Notes: generated by a model not told the origin, from the letters alone. Shown: positions 45,264 to 55,394, counted from the stretch's first letter. The stretch is DNA of 64,000 bases from an uncultured Bacteroidales bacterium (GCA_903845055.1 CAIMWF010000048.1:1-64000); one strand, 5' to 3'. Translations and numbers: made by a program.

Positions 45264-48200
45264 ATGATAAACAAGGTTAGCAGGGTACTCGTCCTGGGCT
45301 CGGGGGCACTCAAGATCGGTGAGGCGGGGGAATTCGATTATTCCGGGTCGCAGGCGCTGAAGGCCTTGAAGGAGGAGGGAATCTCAACCATCCTGATCAA
45401 TCCCAACATTGCCACCATCCAGACATCCGAAGAGGTGGCCGATACGGTCTATTTCCTGCCGGTCACACCCCAGTTTGTCGAAAAAGTAATTGAGAAGGAG
45501 CGCCCCGACGGTATTTTGCTTGCCTTTGGCGGGCAAACTGCCCTCAACTGCGGCGTGGCTCTTTACAGGGCTGGGATTCTTGAAAAATACAACGTCAGGG
45601 TGCTGGGAACTCCCGTCGAGACCATCATCCTCACCGAGGACCGTGATCTCTTTGCCAGGATGCTCCACGGGATCCATGCCCGTACCCCGAAAAGCGTTGC
45701 AGTGACCAACCTGGAGGCTGCCAAAGAGGCGGCCCGGGAGATCGGCTTTCCGCTGATCCTCAGGGCAGCTTTTACCCTTGGCGGGCAGGGCAGCGGGTTT
45801 TGCGCCAACGAAAAGGAACTCGAAGTACTTGCTGCGACAGCCTTTTCATATTCGGAACAGATCCTCGTGGAGGAATCGCTGAAAGGCTGGAAGGAGATTG
45901 AATATGAAGTGGTACGCGACCAGTATGACAACTGCATCACCGTTTGCAACATGGAAAATTTCGACCCGCTGGGGATCCATACCGGCGAAAGCATCGTGGT
46001 GGCGCCGTCGCAAACCCTTACAAACGTTGAATATTACAAACTGAGGGAAATTTCGCTGAAGGTCATCCGCCACCTGGGGATCATCGGCGAATGCAACATC
46101 CAGTATGCCCTGAACCCCGATTCGGAGGATTACCGGATCATCGAAGTCAACGCCCGGCTGTCGAGGTCGTCGGCCCTGGCTTCCAAGGCGACCGGCTACC
46201 CGCTTGCGTTCGTTGCGGCGAAGCTGGGGCTCGGTTACGGCCTCCACGAATTGAAAAATTCGGTGACCAAAGTGACAACCGCCTGTTTTGAACCATCGCT
46301 CGATTATATCGTTTGCAAGATCCCGCGATGGGACCTCAGCAAGTTCACGGGCGTCTCCAAGCAGATCGGCTCAAGCATGAAAAGTGTCGGCGAGATCATG
46401 GCGATCGGGCGCACCTTCGAAGAGGCGATACAGAAGGGATTGCGGATGATCGGGCAGGGGATGCACGGTTTCATCGGCAACAAGGAACTCCTGGTTGAAA
46501 ACATCGAGGAGGCGCTTGGCAACCCCACCGACACGCGCATCTTTGTCATTGCACAGGCTCTTGCGGCCGGCTATTCAATCGACCGGATCTGGGAACTCAC
46601 GCGCATTGACAAATGGTTCCTTTACCGGTTGAAGAATGTCTTTAACACAGGCCAGCTGCTTTCCGCCATCGACGATGTAACCTCCATCCCGGCCGGGTTG
46701 CTATTGGAGGCAAAACGCCAGGGATTCTCCGATTTCCAGCTTGCCAGGCTGGTCGGTAAACATGAAAAAGGTGAAATCGGGCACGACATGCTGCTGGTCA
46801 GGGAATACCGGAAAAGCCTGGGGATCATTCCATATGTGAAAAATATCGACACCCTTGCCGCAGAATACCCGGCTCAGACCAACTACCTCTACCTGACCTA
46901 TGCCGGTATTGAGCATGATGTCGGCTTTCACGATGACCGGATGTCGGTGATCGTGCTCGGCTCCGGGGCATACCGGATCGGCAGCTCCGTTGAATTCGAC
47001 TGGTGCAGCGTGAACACCCTGAACACGGTAAAATCAGCCGGTTTCCGGTCGGTCATGATCAATTACAACCCCGAAACCGTCAGCACCGATTACGACATCT
47101 GCGACCGGCTTTATTTCGATGAACTCTCTTTCGAAAGGGTCATGGATATCGTCGAACTTGAAAATCCCAGGGGGGTGGTGGTCTCCATGGGCGGACAGAT
47201 TCCCAACAACCTGGCCATGAGGCTTTACGACCAACATGTACCGATCCTTGGCACCTCGCCGGTTTCAATCGATAATGCGGAGGACCGGCACAAGTTTTCT
47301 TCGATGCTCGATCAGCTGGGTATCGACCAGCCCCGTTGGAAGGAGCTTAGCAACATGGATGAAATCTATGGTTTTGCTGAACAGGTCGGGTTTCCCCTGC
47401 TCATCCGTCCGTCATACGTGCTTTCGGGAGCAGCCATGAATGTGGTTTCCAACAAAACCGAGCTGGAGTTTTTTCTTACTCTTGCCGCCAATGTCTCGAA
47501 GGAGCATCCCGTGGTGGTTTCGGAATTCATCCAGGAGGCAAAGGAGATCGAGGTAGACGCCGTTGCCCGTATGGGCGAAATTGTGGCCTATGCAATCTCG
47601 GAACATGTTGAATTTGCGGGAGTTCACTCAGGGGATGCGACCATTGTCTTTCCTCCCCAGAAAATTTACGTGGAAACGATCAGGAAGATCAAACGCATCG
47701 CGCGCGAAATTTCCCGGTCGCTCAATATCTCGGGTCCCTTCAACATCCAGTTCCTGGCGCGCGACAACGACATCAAGGTGATTGAATGCAACCTGCGCGC
47801 ATCGCGGAGTTTTCCTTTTGTTTCGAAGGTGCTCAAAATCAACTTTATTGATATTGCCACGCGCGTGATGCTGGACCTGCCGGTCACCACCCCCGACAAA
47901 TCGATGTTCGACATCGATTATATCGGCATCAAGGCGCCGCAATTTTCATTTTCAAGGTTGCAGAAGGCCGACCCGGTGCTCGGGGTTGACATGGCCTCCA
48001 CCGGCGAAGTGGGATGCATCGGCGACTCTTTCTACGAGGCGATTCTCAAGGCCATGCTGTCGGTCGGCTACCGGATCCCGATGAAGAACATCATGATCTC
48101 TTCCGGCCCCACCAAATCGAAAACCATCTTGCTCGAATGCTGCCGCCAGTTGCACGAAAACAACTATTCCATTTTTGCAACCCCGGGCACTGCGGAGTTT

Positions 48201-48482
48201 CTAAAGGCCAATGCGATTCCGTCCACCGTTCTGCACTGGCCCGATGAGGATGCGGACCCGAACGTGCTGGAATACCTTAGGAACAGGAAGCTCGACCTGG
48301 TGGTGAACATCCCGAAGAACCTGTCGAAACACGAACTTGACAATGATTATTCCATCCGCAGGTCGGCAGTTGATTTCAATATCCCGCTGATCACCAACCC
48401 GAACCTTGCGGCCGCCTTTATCATGGCCTTTTGTAAAATGAAACCCGGGGACATGGAGATCAAGAGCTGGAATGAATATTAG
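45264..48482 (+). CDS. carB: Carbamoyl-phosphate synthase large subunit
   Basis: A 1072-residue synthetase with two homologous ATP-grasp halves. The first makes carboxyphosphate and carbamate (VLVLGSGALKIGEAGEFDYSG, NPDSEDYRIIEVNARLSRSSALASKATG); the second phosphorylates carbamate (VIVLGSGAYRIGSSVEFDWC, NIQFLARDNDIKVIECNLRASRSFPF). An oligomerisation domain joins them, and a methylglyoxal-synthase-like allosteric domain ends the protein (SGPTKSKTILLEC to LITNPNLAAAF). It follows carA with a 5-bp gap. Confidence 0.97.
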   Translation: MINKVSRVLVLGSGALKIGEAGEFDYSGSQALKALKEEGISTILINPNIATIQTSEEVADTVYFLPVTPQFVEKVIEKERPDGILLAFGGQTALNCGVALYRAGILEKYNVRVLGTPVETIILTEDRDLFARMLHGIHARTPKSVAVTNLEAAKEAAREIGFPLILRAAFTLGGQGSGFCANEKELEVLAATAFSYSEQILVEESLKGWKEIEYEVVRDQYDNCITVCNMENFDPLGIHTGESIVVAPSQTLTNVEYYKLREISLKVIRHLGIIGECNIQYALNPDSEDYRIIEVNARLSRSSALASKATGYPLAFVAAKLGLGYGLHELKNSVTKVTTACFEPSLDYIVCKIPRWDLSKFTGVSKQIGSSMKSVGEIMAIGRTFEEAIQKGLRMIGQGMHGFIGNKELLVENIEEALGNPTDTRIFVIAQALAAGYSIDRIWELTRIDKWFLYRLKNVFNTGQLLSAIDDVTSIPAGLLLEAKRQGFSDFQLARLVGKHEKGEIGHDMLLVREYRKSLGIIPYVKNIDTLAAEYPAQTNYLYLTYAGIEHDVGFHDDRMSVIVLGSGAYRIGSSVEFDWCSVNTLNTVKSAGFRSVMINYNPETVSTDYDICDRLYFDELSFERVMDIVELENPRGVVVSMGGQIPNNLAMRLYDQHVPILGTSPVSIDNAEDRHKFSSMLDQLGIDQPRWKELSNMDEIYGFAEQVGFPLLIRPSYVLSGAAMNVVSNKTELEFFLTLAANVSKEHPVVVSEFIQEAKEIEVDAVARMGEIVAYAISEHVEFAGVHSGDATIVFPPQKIYVETIRKIKRIAREISRSLNISGPFNIQFLARDNDIKVIECNLRASRSFPFVSKVLKINFIDIATRVMLDLPVTTPDKSMFDIDYIGIKAPQFSFSRLQKADPVLGVDMASTGEVGCIGDSFYEAILKAMLSVGYRIPMKNIMISSGPTKSKTILLECCRQLHENNYSIFATPGTAEFLKANAIPSTVLHWPDEDADPNVLEYLRNRKLDLVVNIPKNLSKHELDNDYSIRRSAVDFNIPLITNPNLAAAFIMAFCKMKPGDMEIKSWNEY

Positions 48483-48509
48483 GATTTTTACTGATTCAAC
48501 AATCCTCTC

Positions 48510-49133
48510 ATGACCGGAACCATAAAAATATCTACCGGCATAATCATATGCATTTTACTGGGCCTCGCAGATACGGGATGTGATGTTACCCGGCAGGCGA
48601 AACAGGTATCCGCCCTTTCGAAATGTGATTTCAGGATATTCAGCGTGGAACAGGTTGACCTGGCCGGCATCAGGTTCGACCAGATCAGGTCGGTTTCCGA
48701 TATGAACCTCGGTGATGTCGCCCGCATCATGGGAGCCCTGGCCAGCCCGGTACTCCCGCTGTCGATGAGGGTCAACGTGGAGGTGCATAATCCCAATAAT
48801 CGTGATGCCGGGCTGAACCGCCTCGAATGGGTGCTTTTCATCGATGACAACCAGATGACTACAGGGATACTCGACCAACCCTTTTCAATCCCGGCTAACA
48901 GCACACAGCTGGTCCCGGTGGAGGTCGGCATTGACCTGAAGCAGGCGCTGAAGGGCAAGCCCGGGGAGGCCCTGCTCAATTTCTGCATGAACCTGGCAGG
49001 GGCCGGGAGCAAACCGACGCGGTTTAAAATAAAGCTAAAACCAAGGCTGACTGTGGCCGGGGTTGAAATCATCTATCCCGGTTTCATCACTGTCAACACT
49101 GAATATGCATCACCGGCGGTCACTCCGCGATGA
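48510..49133 (+). CDS. LEA type 2 (WHy-domain) lipoprotein
   Basis: A 207-residue protein with a lipoprotein signal (lipobox GLADTGC). The pattern around IRVNVEVHNPNNRDAGLNRLEWVLFIDD followed by a stretch with PFSIPANSTQLVPVEV matches the LEA14/WHy beta-sandwich fold, found in desiccation-related proteins and in many Bacteroidota lipoproteins of unknown role. It begins 27 bp after carB. The 3' end overlaps the convergent cyclophilin gene by 14 bp. Confidence 0.78.
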   Translation: MTGTIKISTGIIICILLGLADTGCDVTRQAKQVSALSKCDFRIFSVEQVDLAGIRFDQIRSVSDMNLGDVARIMGALASPVLPLSMRVNVEVHNPNNRDAGLNRLEWVLFIDDNQMTTGILDQPFSIPANSTQLVPVEVGIDLKQALKGKPGEALLNFCMNLAGAGSKPTRFKIKLKPRLTVAGVEIIYPGFITVNTEYASPAVTPR

Positions 49134-49755
49134 CCCTCGCTTCAAGGATATAATCAAGCTCAGGGAATTTCACCTTCAGGTAACCGTTGCCGTGGATCAT
49201 GACCGAATCCTGGAAGTTTGCCGGTTCAAAACCATAGCCGCCATACAGGGATTCAATGACCTCAAACCCTGAAATGATCCTGGCCACGGGAGGGAATCCC
49301 CGCAAACCATTGTCATTGACCGTATCGAGTTTGAAGTTGTCCTTCAGGTTGATGAACAGCTGCGTGGTCCGGGTGGTCATCCCGTCACGGGCGTAGGAAA
49401 TGGTTCCTTTCAGGTTACTGTGGGCCACATCCTCGTCGTAAACCGGTCTTTTATCCCAGAAAAAGTTGACCTCCTTCACATTGCTGATCCCGAACTGGAC
49501 CACGTATCCCTTCTGAACCCTGAACAGGGAATTTCCCGTATAAAAGCCGGTCTCAATCAGCTGGTACAGGCGGTCGGCAGCCAGCGGAGACCATTTCCGT
49601 ACCACTTCAATGGTAAAACTGCCTTTGGTTGTTTTAAACAATGCCTTGAATGTGGGAGGAGCATGCGACATCAGCATCGACTGGTCGGGGATAACCTGTG
49701 CCCCCACCTGGCAGCAAAACTGGCAAACGACAATAAACACAACAAAATTTTTCAT
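49120..49755 (-). CDS. Cyclophilin-type peptidylprolyl isomerase, exported
   Basis: A 211-residue protein with a signal peptide (MKNFVVFIVVCQFCCQVGAQ). The cyclophilin core is recognisable: ALFKTTKGSFTIEVVRKWSPLAADRLYQLIETGFYTGNSLFRV, YVVQFGISN and GTISYARDGMTTRTTQLFINLKDN, with the catalytic-type Arg and the substrate-binding QLFIN. It folds proline-containing proteins in the periplasm. The catalytic HR-pair is modified (FRVQKGYVVQFG instead of FHRVIKGFMIQGG), so activity may be altered. It converges on and overlaps the LEA lipoprotein gene. Confidence 0.82.
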   Translation of the reverse strand: MKNFVVFIVVCQFCCQVGAQVIPDQSMLMSHAPPTFKALFKTTKGSFTIEVVRKWSPLAADRLYQLIETGFYTGNSLFRVQKGYVVQFGISNVKEVNFFWDKRPVYDEDVAHSNLKGTISYARDGMTTRTTQLFINLKDNFKLDTVNDNGLRGFPPVARIISGFEVIESLYGGYGFEPANFQDSVMIHGNGYLKVKFPELDYILEARVIAE

Positions 49756-49822
49756 GAAGCGGCATCAGATTGGCCCGTAAAAATAAAAAATAGATTGGTT
49801 TGCTACCTAAAAAAGTCTCTTG

Positions 49823-49850
49823 TATTCGTCACTCGTCACTCGTCACTCAA
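49823..49850 (-). repeat. Heptamer array (ACGAGTG type), 4 units, 3' of the T9SS remnant
   Basis: On the plus strand TATTCGT, CACTCGT, CACTCGT, CACTCAA. The minus strand gives TGA per unit, and the first is the stop codon of the T9SS sorting-domain fragment (49847-49849). Confidence 0.82.
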
Positions 49851-50071
49851 TGCATCACCACTACCTTCTTCACCACGGTTGATTCCCCGGTCACGATCCA
49901 GAGAAAACATGACCCTGCCGGAATGCCTGATACATCGGTGGAAACCGGCTCACTGCCGTCGGTTACAACTGATTTTATGCAATTTCCCTGTTCTATGTAC
50001 CAGCCGGATGTCAGGCACCGATAGGAGGAACCCAGCCAGGTGCAGCCATTCTTTGGGAAGGCCGGCGATGT
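49847..50071 (-). pseudogene. Remnant of a type IX secretion substrate (C-terminal sorting domain)
   Basis: A frame of 74 codons between stops on the minus strand. Its last 47 residues read like a T9SS type A sorting domain: YIEQGNCIKSVVTDG, then STDVSGIPAGSCFLWIVTGE and STVVKKVVVMH before the stop. No start codon in a sensible place and no upstream body of the protein are present; the next gene begins 110 bp away. I read it as the surviving 3' end of a lost cell-surface protein gene. Its stop codon joins a heptamer array exactly as at intact genes nearby. The gap 49756-50181 contains nothing else that I can identify apart from the promoter region of the next gene. Confidence 0.55.
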
Positions 50072-50181
50072 TTATTTTTTCACAAAAATCCCGCCGGATT
50101 TTTATTTCTGAGAAATTGTATTAATTTTATCGTCTCATTTACAGCACATTATATAGAAACATTCTAAATTAAAAAACTGAC

Positions 50182-51672
50182 ATGAAATTACCAAAATCCG
50201 TTTCAAACTGGGTCAGCATCACCGGGTTTATCTTTGCGATCAACAGCCTGATTCTTATTGTTGTGTTATTTATCCAGGCTTTGCTCACCGAGCACCAGAA
50301 TCCATACAACGGGATCTTCACCTATATCATCCTGCCCGGTATCATGGTCATCGGCCTGCTGATGATCCCGATCGGGATGATGATCAACCGGAAAAAGACC
50401 CATGATCCCAGCCAGCGCTGGCCGGTACTCGACATGAATGTGCCGCGGCAACGCCAGAAGCTTGTGATGATATCGATCTTCACCTTCCTTTTCCTGATCG
50501 TTTCAGCCATGGGCAGTTACGAGGCCTTCAATTACACCGAATCTGTCGAATTTTGCGGCAAACTCTGTCACAAGGTGATGGAGCCCGAATATGTCACCTA
50601 CCTCCATTCTCCCCATGCCCGCGTTGCCTGTGTTGAATGCCATGTGGGCGAGGGCGCCGGTTGGTATGTCAAATCGAAGTTGTCGGGTTTGTACCAGGTC
50701 TATTCGGTCATTTTCCATAAATATTCACAGCCCATCGAAACGCCTATTCATAATTTGCGTCCTGCCCGCGAAACCTGCGAACGCTGTCACTGGCCGCAGA
50801 AATTCTATGCACGCAAACTCCGCAGCCAGCGCATATACCTGACCGACTCCCTGAACACGGAGTTCAACTATTCGATGCTGATGAGGATCGGCCCGAATTA
50901 CAGCCCGCTTGGCCTCAAAGAGGGGATTCACTGGCACATTAATTCCGACATACGCATCGAATACATCGCCTCGGCGAAGGACCGTGAATCGATCCCCTGG
51001 GTTAAATTCACCAATCTGAAGACCGGGGATGTCCAGATTTTCCAGGATACCGACAATGTGCTCGATAAAAAAGCAATCGATACCCTGCCGCACCGCATCA
51101 TGGACTGTATGGACTGCCACAACCGTCCTTCGCATGCATACAAGTCGCCGGTTGTTTATGTTGACGAAGGACTGATCAACGGCGATATTCCCAAGGAACT
51201 CCCGTTTATCAAGAAAATCGCCATGAATGTGCTGAAGGGGACCTTTAGCAACAAGGATTCTGCTTTTACCTACATCCGCGACAGCATCAATAATTTTTAC
51301 AAGACCGGGTACCCGTCGATTTACCAATCGCAGAAACCGCTGATCGACAAGGCGATCGCCGGGATTGAAAATGCTTTCTCCCTGAATGTTTTCCCATACA
51401 TGCGTGCCTCCTCCAACAAATACCTGAACCATATCGGGCATCTTGAATCGGACGGCTGTTTCCGATGCCATTCCGACCGCCACAAAAGCGACAAGGGGAA
51501 GGTGATCCCGAAGGACTGCAACATGTGTCACACCATCATCGCACAGGGCCCGACCGGGAAAATGCAGTACTCAACCGTTGACAACATCCTGGAATTTCAG
51601 CATCCCATTGATATCAAGGACAAATGGAAGAACTATTTCTGTACCGAATGTCATAAGGAATTATATCCCTGA
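50182..51672 (+). CDS. Seven-heme NapC/NirT-type inner-membrane cytochrome c (ImcH-like)
   Basis: A 496-residue protein with three predicted membrane helices (about 10-34, 45-68, 93-113) followed by a periplasmic multiheme domain. Heme motifs: C125-GKL-CH (a CX3CH variant), C150-VE-CH, C199-ER-CH, C309-MD-CH, C426-FR-CH, C446-NM-CH and C487-TE-CH. SPHARVACVECHVGEGAGWYV and LRPARETCERCHWP are typical of this NapC/NirT branch. The layout (three helices, NapC/NirT domain, seven hemes) is that described for Geobacter ImcH, a menaquinol oxidase feeding high-potential acceptors. The electron partner is not encoded beside it. The family is certain; the ImcH-like role is inferred. Confidence 0.88.
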   Translation: MKLPKSVSNWVSITGFIFAINSLILIVVLFIQALLTEHQNPYNGIFTYIILPGIMVIGLLMIPIGMMINRKKTHDPSQRWPVLDMNVPRQRQKLVMISIFTFLFLIVSAMGSYEAFNYTESVEFCGKLCHKVMEPEYVTYLHSPHARVACVECHVGEGAGWYVKSKLSGLYQVYSVIFHKYSQPIETPIHNLRPARETCERCHWPQKFYARKLRSQRIYLTDSLNTEFNYSMLMRIGPNYSPLGLKEGIHWHINSDIRIEYIASAKDRESIPWVKFTNLKTGDVQIFQDTDNVLDKKAIDTLPHRIMDCMDCHNRPSHAYKSPVVYVDEGLINGDIPKELPFIKKIAMNVLKGTFSNKDSAFTYIRDSINNFYKTGYPSIYQSQKPLIDKAIAGIENAFSLNVFPYMRASSNKYLNHIGHLESDGCFRCHSDRHKSDKGKVIPKDCNMCHTIIAQGPTGKMQYSTVDNILEFQHPIDIKDKWKNYFCTECHKELYP

Positions 51673-51705
51673 TCCTACGCGGACCTCTTCTTCCCGGTCA
51701 TTGCC

Positions 51706-51750
51706 GAACCCGCCAACCGGTTGCATCCCGGATGACGGGTTCCGTTTTTT
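51706..51750 (+). terminator. Probable intrinsic terminator after the cytochrome gene
   Basis: GAACCCG (51706-51712) can pair with CGGGTTC (51736-51742) and is followed by a T run. The loop of 23 nt is long, so it may fold further or be weak. Confidence 0.5.
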
Positions 51751-51824
51751 CACAATGCCCGGCACCGTTAAAGTTTATCAGGAAACATGGTTATGGTATA
51801 ATCATTTTAAATTATAATATTTCG

Positions 51825-51832
51825 TACATTTG
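51825..51832 (+). promoter_or_regulatory. Candidate -7 element (TACATTTG) of guaB
   Basis: Matches TAnnTTTG in an AT-rich stretch 20 bp before the guaB ATG. Confidence 0.5.
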
Positions 51833-51851
51833 CACGCTTAATAACGTACAT

Positions 51852-53318
51852 ATGTTCCTAAATTCAGATAAATTCAGGGGTGAGGGGTTGACATATGATG
51901 ATGTGCTCCTCGTTCCAGCCTACTCAGAGGTTCTGCCGCGGGAAGTTGAAACCACCACCCTTTTTTCCAGGAATATCAAACTGAACATCCCGATCGTTTC
52001 GGCCGCCATGGACACGGTGACCGAATCGCGCATGGCCATTGCCATGGCGCAGGAGGGTGGAATCGGCGTCCTTCATAAAAACATGTCAATCGAGGCACAG
52101 GCGCTTCAGGTCAGGAAAGTAAAACGCGCGGAGAACGGGATGATCCTCCAGCCGGTCACGCTGATGGAAAACGCCCTGGTAGGCGATGCCCTGGCGATGA
52201 TGAAGGAATTCAGCATCGGCGGGATCCCCGTTACCAATGCCAACAATGAACTCGTCGGCATTGTGACCAACCGCGATCTGCGGTTTGAGCGCGATCACAT
52301 GCGGCCAGTAACGGAGGTCATGACCAAAAAAGTGATCACCATCAGTGAATTCACCGACTTTGAGCAGGCTGAGGCCATCCTGCAACAGCATAAAATTGAA
52401 AAACTCCCCGTTGTTGATAAACAGAACAAACTGATCGGGCTGATCACCTACAAGGACATCCTGAAGGTAAAGGCCCGCCCCAACGCCTGCAAGGACAGCC
52501 TGGGCAGGCTGCGTGTCGCCGCCGGGGTTGGTGTCACCGCCGACACCCTCGACCGGGTGGCAGCGCTGGTCCGTGAAAATGTCGACGCCATCGTCATCGA
52601 TACCGCCCACGGTCATTCAAAGGGCGTGATGGAAATGGCAAGAAGGGTTAAAAGCAGTTTTCCCGATGTCGATGTGATCGTCGGGAACATCGGCACCGCG
52701 GAGGCCGCCATCGACCTTGCCAAACTCGGGGTCGACGGGGTGAAGATCGGGATCGGTCCCGGTTCCATTTGTACCACGCGGATCATCGCCGGGATCGGCG
52801 TCCCCCAGTTGTCAGCCATACATGATGTTACCATGGCCCTCAAGGGAAGTGGCATTCCGGCTATTGCCGACGGCGGCATCCGTTATACCGGCGATATCGT
52901 CAAGGCACTGGCGGCAGGAGCCCACACCATCATGGCCGGCTCACTCTTCGCCGGGGTGGATGAGTCTCCTGGCGAGACCATCATTTTCGAAGGCCGTAAA
53001 TTCAAGACTTACCGTGGAATGGGCTCTATCGAAGCCATGCAGCACGGCTCCAAAGACCGTTATTTCCAGGATGTTGAGGATGACATCAAAAAACTGGTCC
53101 CCGAAGGGATTGTCGGGAGAGTGCCCTACAAGGGTTCACTTTCGGAGGTGATCTACCAGATGGTGGGCGGGCTGAAGGCGGGAATGGGCTATACAGGTTC
53201 CCCGACGATCAGCAGCCTGCAGCAGGCGAAATTCATCAAGATTACTGCCGCCGGCGTTGCCGAAAGCCATCCCCACGATGTTACCATCATCAGTGAAGCA
53301 CCGAATTACAGCCGTTAA
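51852..53318 (+). CDS. guaB: IMP dehydrogenase
   Basis: A 488-residue enzyme that oxidises IMP to XMP, the committed step of GMP synthesis. The start ATG at 51852 ([20 protein letters not shown]) matches the family; upstream codons in the frame are not part of it. TIM barrel with [11 protein letters not shown] (catalytic Cys), the flap region near GMGSIEAM, and two CBS domains inserted after about residue 90 ([19 protein letters not shown], then [11 protein letters not shown]). AT-rich ATTAAAA-type repeats follow the stop. The parvulin operon begins 78 bp downstream and may be partly co-transcribed. Confidence 0.97.
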   Translation: MFLNSDKFRGEGLTYDDVLLVPAYSEVLPREVETTTLFSRNIKLNIPIVSAAMDTVTESRMAIAMAQEGGIGVLHKNMSIEAQALQVRKVKRAENGMILQPVTLMENALVGDALAMMKEFSIGGIPVTNANNELVGIVTNRDLRFERDHMRPVTEVMTKKVITISEFTDFEQAEAILQQHKIEKLPVVDKQNKLIGLITYKDILKVKARPNACKDSLGRLRVAAGVGVTADTLDRVAALVRENVDAIVIDTAHGHSKGVMEMARRVKSSFPDVDVIVGNIGTAEAAIDLAKLGVDGVKIGIGPGSICTTRIIAGIGVPQLSAIHDVTMALKGSGIPAIADGGIRYTGDIVKALAAGAHTIMAGSLFAGVDESPGETIIFEGRKFKTYRGMGSIEAMQHGSKDRYFQDVEDDIKKLVPEGIVGRVPYKGSLSEVIYQMVGGLKAGMGYTGSPTISSLQQAKFIKITAAGVAESHPHDVTIISEAPNYSR

Positions 53319-53396
53319 AGAATTAAAAAATTACGCATTAAAAATTAAATAGCATTCCCTACGTTAGTCTAATTGTCAAACTAATATCATCAACCA

Positions 53397-55388
53397 ATGA
53401 ACAGCTTGAAATTGAAACTTTTGTTACCGTTTTTTGTTCTTGTTTCCACTTTTGCCGTCACTGCCCAGGTACGCAATGACGAAGTGCTGATGACCATCGC
53501 CGGGAAACCGGTGTATGTCGGCGATTTTATGAACATCTATCAGAAAAACAATGTCAAGGGTGAATCCGTTGATAAAAAATCCCTGGATGAATACCTTGAC
53601 CTGTTCATCAATTTCAAACTAAAAGTCAAACAGGCGGAAGAGCTCGGGCTCGATACGGTCGCATCCTTCCGCAATGAACTCAATGGATATCGTGACCAGC
53701 TTGCGAAACCCTATTTTACGGATGAAGCCACGCTCGACCACCTGATCCAGGAGGCATACGAACGCGAAAAGACCGATCTGCGCGCAAGTCATATTTTCTT
53801 CAGGCTGAAGCCGGAACCGACGCCCGAAGATACCCTTGTTGCCTATAACAAGGCGATGGCGGTGCGTGACCGCCTGATGAAGGGCGAATCATTCGAAGCG
53901 CTTGCCAGCGAATTTTCAGAAGACCCTTCAGCTAAGGATCGTGAAGCAAACCAGCAGCACCCCTTCCTGAAGGGCAACCGGGGAGATCTTGGTTTTTTTG
54001 CTGCATTTGACATGGTTTACCCGTTTGAAAACGGGGCCTGGCAAACCCCGACCGGGAAAGTCTCGATGCCGGTCCATACCGAGTATGGCTTTCACCTGAT
54101 CAAGGTGACCGACAGGCGTCCCGCCCTCGGGAAGGTTACCGTGGCCCATATTTTCATGAGCATCCCGAAAAATGCGGGCAAAGAGGATTCTGCCCGCATT
54201 CACAAGCACATAGACTCTGTATACCAGCTGCTCAAAGGCGGTCGTCCATTCGAAGAATTGGTCAAGGCCTTTTCCGAAGATAAGGGTTCTGCCGCAAAGG
54301 GTGGCATTCTGCCCGCCTTCGGAGTGAACCGCATGGTCCCCGAATTCGTGGAGGCCATCTATTCGCTGAATAACCCCGGCGATTATACAAGCCCGATCCT
54401 GACACCCTACGGCTGGCACATTGTCAGGCTTGTGGAGAAAAGGGTTTCCAAAACGCTCGACGAGGAAAAGGCAGAGTTGAAGCAGAAGGTCATGAAGGAC
54501 AGCCGGGGCAACCAGACCCGCCAGGTGGTGCTTGCCCGGATCAGGAAGGAATATCCTGTAACCGAAAACCAGGATGCGCTTAAAGATTTCTACAAAGTGG
54601 TCACCGACAGCATCTTCTTTGGCAAATGGCAGTCCATCCAGGCAAAAGACCTGGCCAAAATGATCTGCAAGATCGGCAACATGGCTTACCTCCAGAAGGA
54701 TTTCGCCGATTACCTCGTGTCGACCGAGCGCAAACAGGATAAGCAGAACATCGAATTTTACGTGAACAGGCAATATGCCGATTTCATTGATGATGGCCTG
54801 CTGAAATGGGAAAATTCACAGCTTGAACAGAAATACCCCGAATTTAAAGCCCTGATGACAGAATACCGCGATGGCATCCTCCTTTTTGACCTTACGGATC
54901 AGAAGGTGTGGTCAAAAGCGGTGAAAGATACCGTGGGGCTGAACCAGTTCTACCAGAAAAACAAAAGCAGCTATATGTGGGATACCCGCCTTGATGCAAG
55001 CATTTATACAGTAAAGGATCCTAAAATGGTTCAGAAGGTGAGGAATTTTATCATTTCCAAACTTTCCGACACCGACCTGCTGAAAGAGGTTAACAGTGAT
55101 ACACTCAAGGCCCTGACCATTGAATCGGCCAAATTCAGCAAAAAGGAAAACAAGCTGATCGATTCGATTGCCTGGGTTCCGGGTCTCACGGGCGACATAA
55201 AAACCGGTGGAACCACGGTGATGGTGAATGTAAGGAAGGTCTTAAAACCCGAAGTTAAGGAACTCCATGAAGCCCGGGGACTGATAACTGCCGATTACCA
55301 GAATTTCCTCGAAAAGGAATGGATACTTTCTTTGAGGGCCAAATACCCGGTTGATGTCAAGCGGGATGTCCTTGCCAAAATAAAATAG
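53397..55388 (+). CDS. Parvulin-type peptidylprolyl isomerase (two PPIC domains)
   Basis: A 663-residue exported foldase (signal MNSLKLKLLLPFFVLVSTFAVTAQ). A SurA-like N-terminal helical domain is followed by two parvulin domains, about residues 125-230 (LRASHIFFRLKPEPTPED, ending HTEYGFHLIKVTDRR) and 240-345 (VAHIFMSIPKNAGKE, ending TPYGWHIVRLVEKR), then a long helical C-terminal part. It probably escorts outer-membrane proteins through the periplasm. It is first of a run of four close genes: the next starts 6 bp after its stop. Confidence 0.9.
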   Translation: MNSLKLKLLLPFFVLVSTFAVTAQVRNDEVLMTIAGKPVYVGDFMNIYQKNNVKGESVDKKSLDEYLDLFINFKLKVKQAEELGLDTVASFRNELNGYRDQLAKPYFTDEATLDHLIQEAYEREKTDLRASHIFFRLKPEPTPEDTLVAYNKAMAVRDRLMKGESFEALASEFSEDPSAKDREANQQHPFLKGNRGDLGFFAAFDMVYPFENGAWQTPTGKVSMPVHTEYGFHLIKVTDRRPALGKVTVAHIFMSIPKNAGKEDSARIHKHIDSVYQLLKGGRPFEELVKAFSEDKGSAAKGGILPAFGVNRMVPEFVEAIYSLNNPGDYTSPILTPYGWHIVRLVEKRVSKTLDEEKAELKQKVMKDSRGNQTRQVVLARIRKEYPVTENQDALKDFYKVVTDSIFFGKWQSIQAKDLAKMICKIGNMAYLQKDFADYLVSTERKQDKQNIEFYVNRQYADFIDDGLLKWENSQLEQKYPEFKALMTEYRDGILLFDLTDQKVWSKAVKDTVGLNQFYQKNKSSYMWDTRLDASIYTVKDPKMVQKVRNFIISKLSDTDLLKEVNSDTLKALTIESAKFSKKENKLIDSIAWVPGLTGDIKTGGTTVMVNVRKVLKPEVKELHEARGLITADYQNFLEKEWILSLRAKYPVDVKRDVLAKIK

Positions 55389-55394
55389 CATCCA

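Noticed and set aside
49800-50124. Small plus-strand open frames
   Set aside because: They overlap the minus-strand T9SS remnant and heptamer array; their residues come largely from the repeat.
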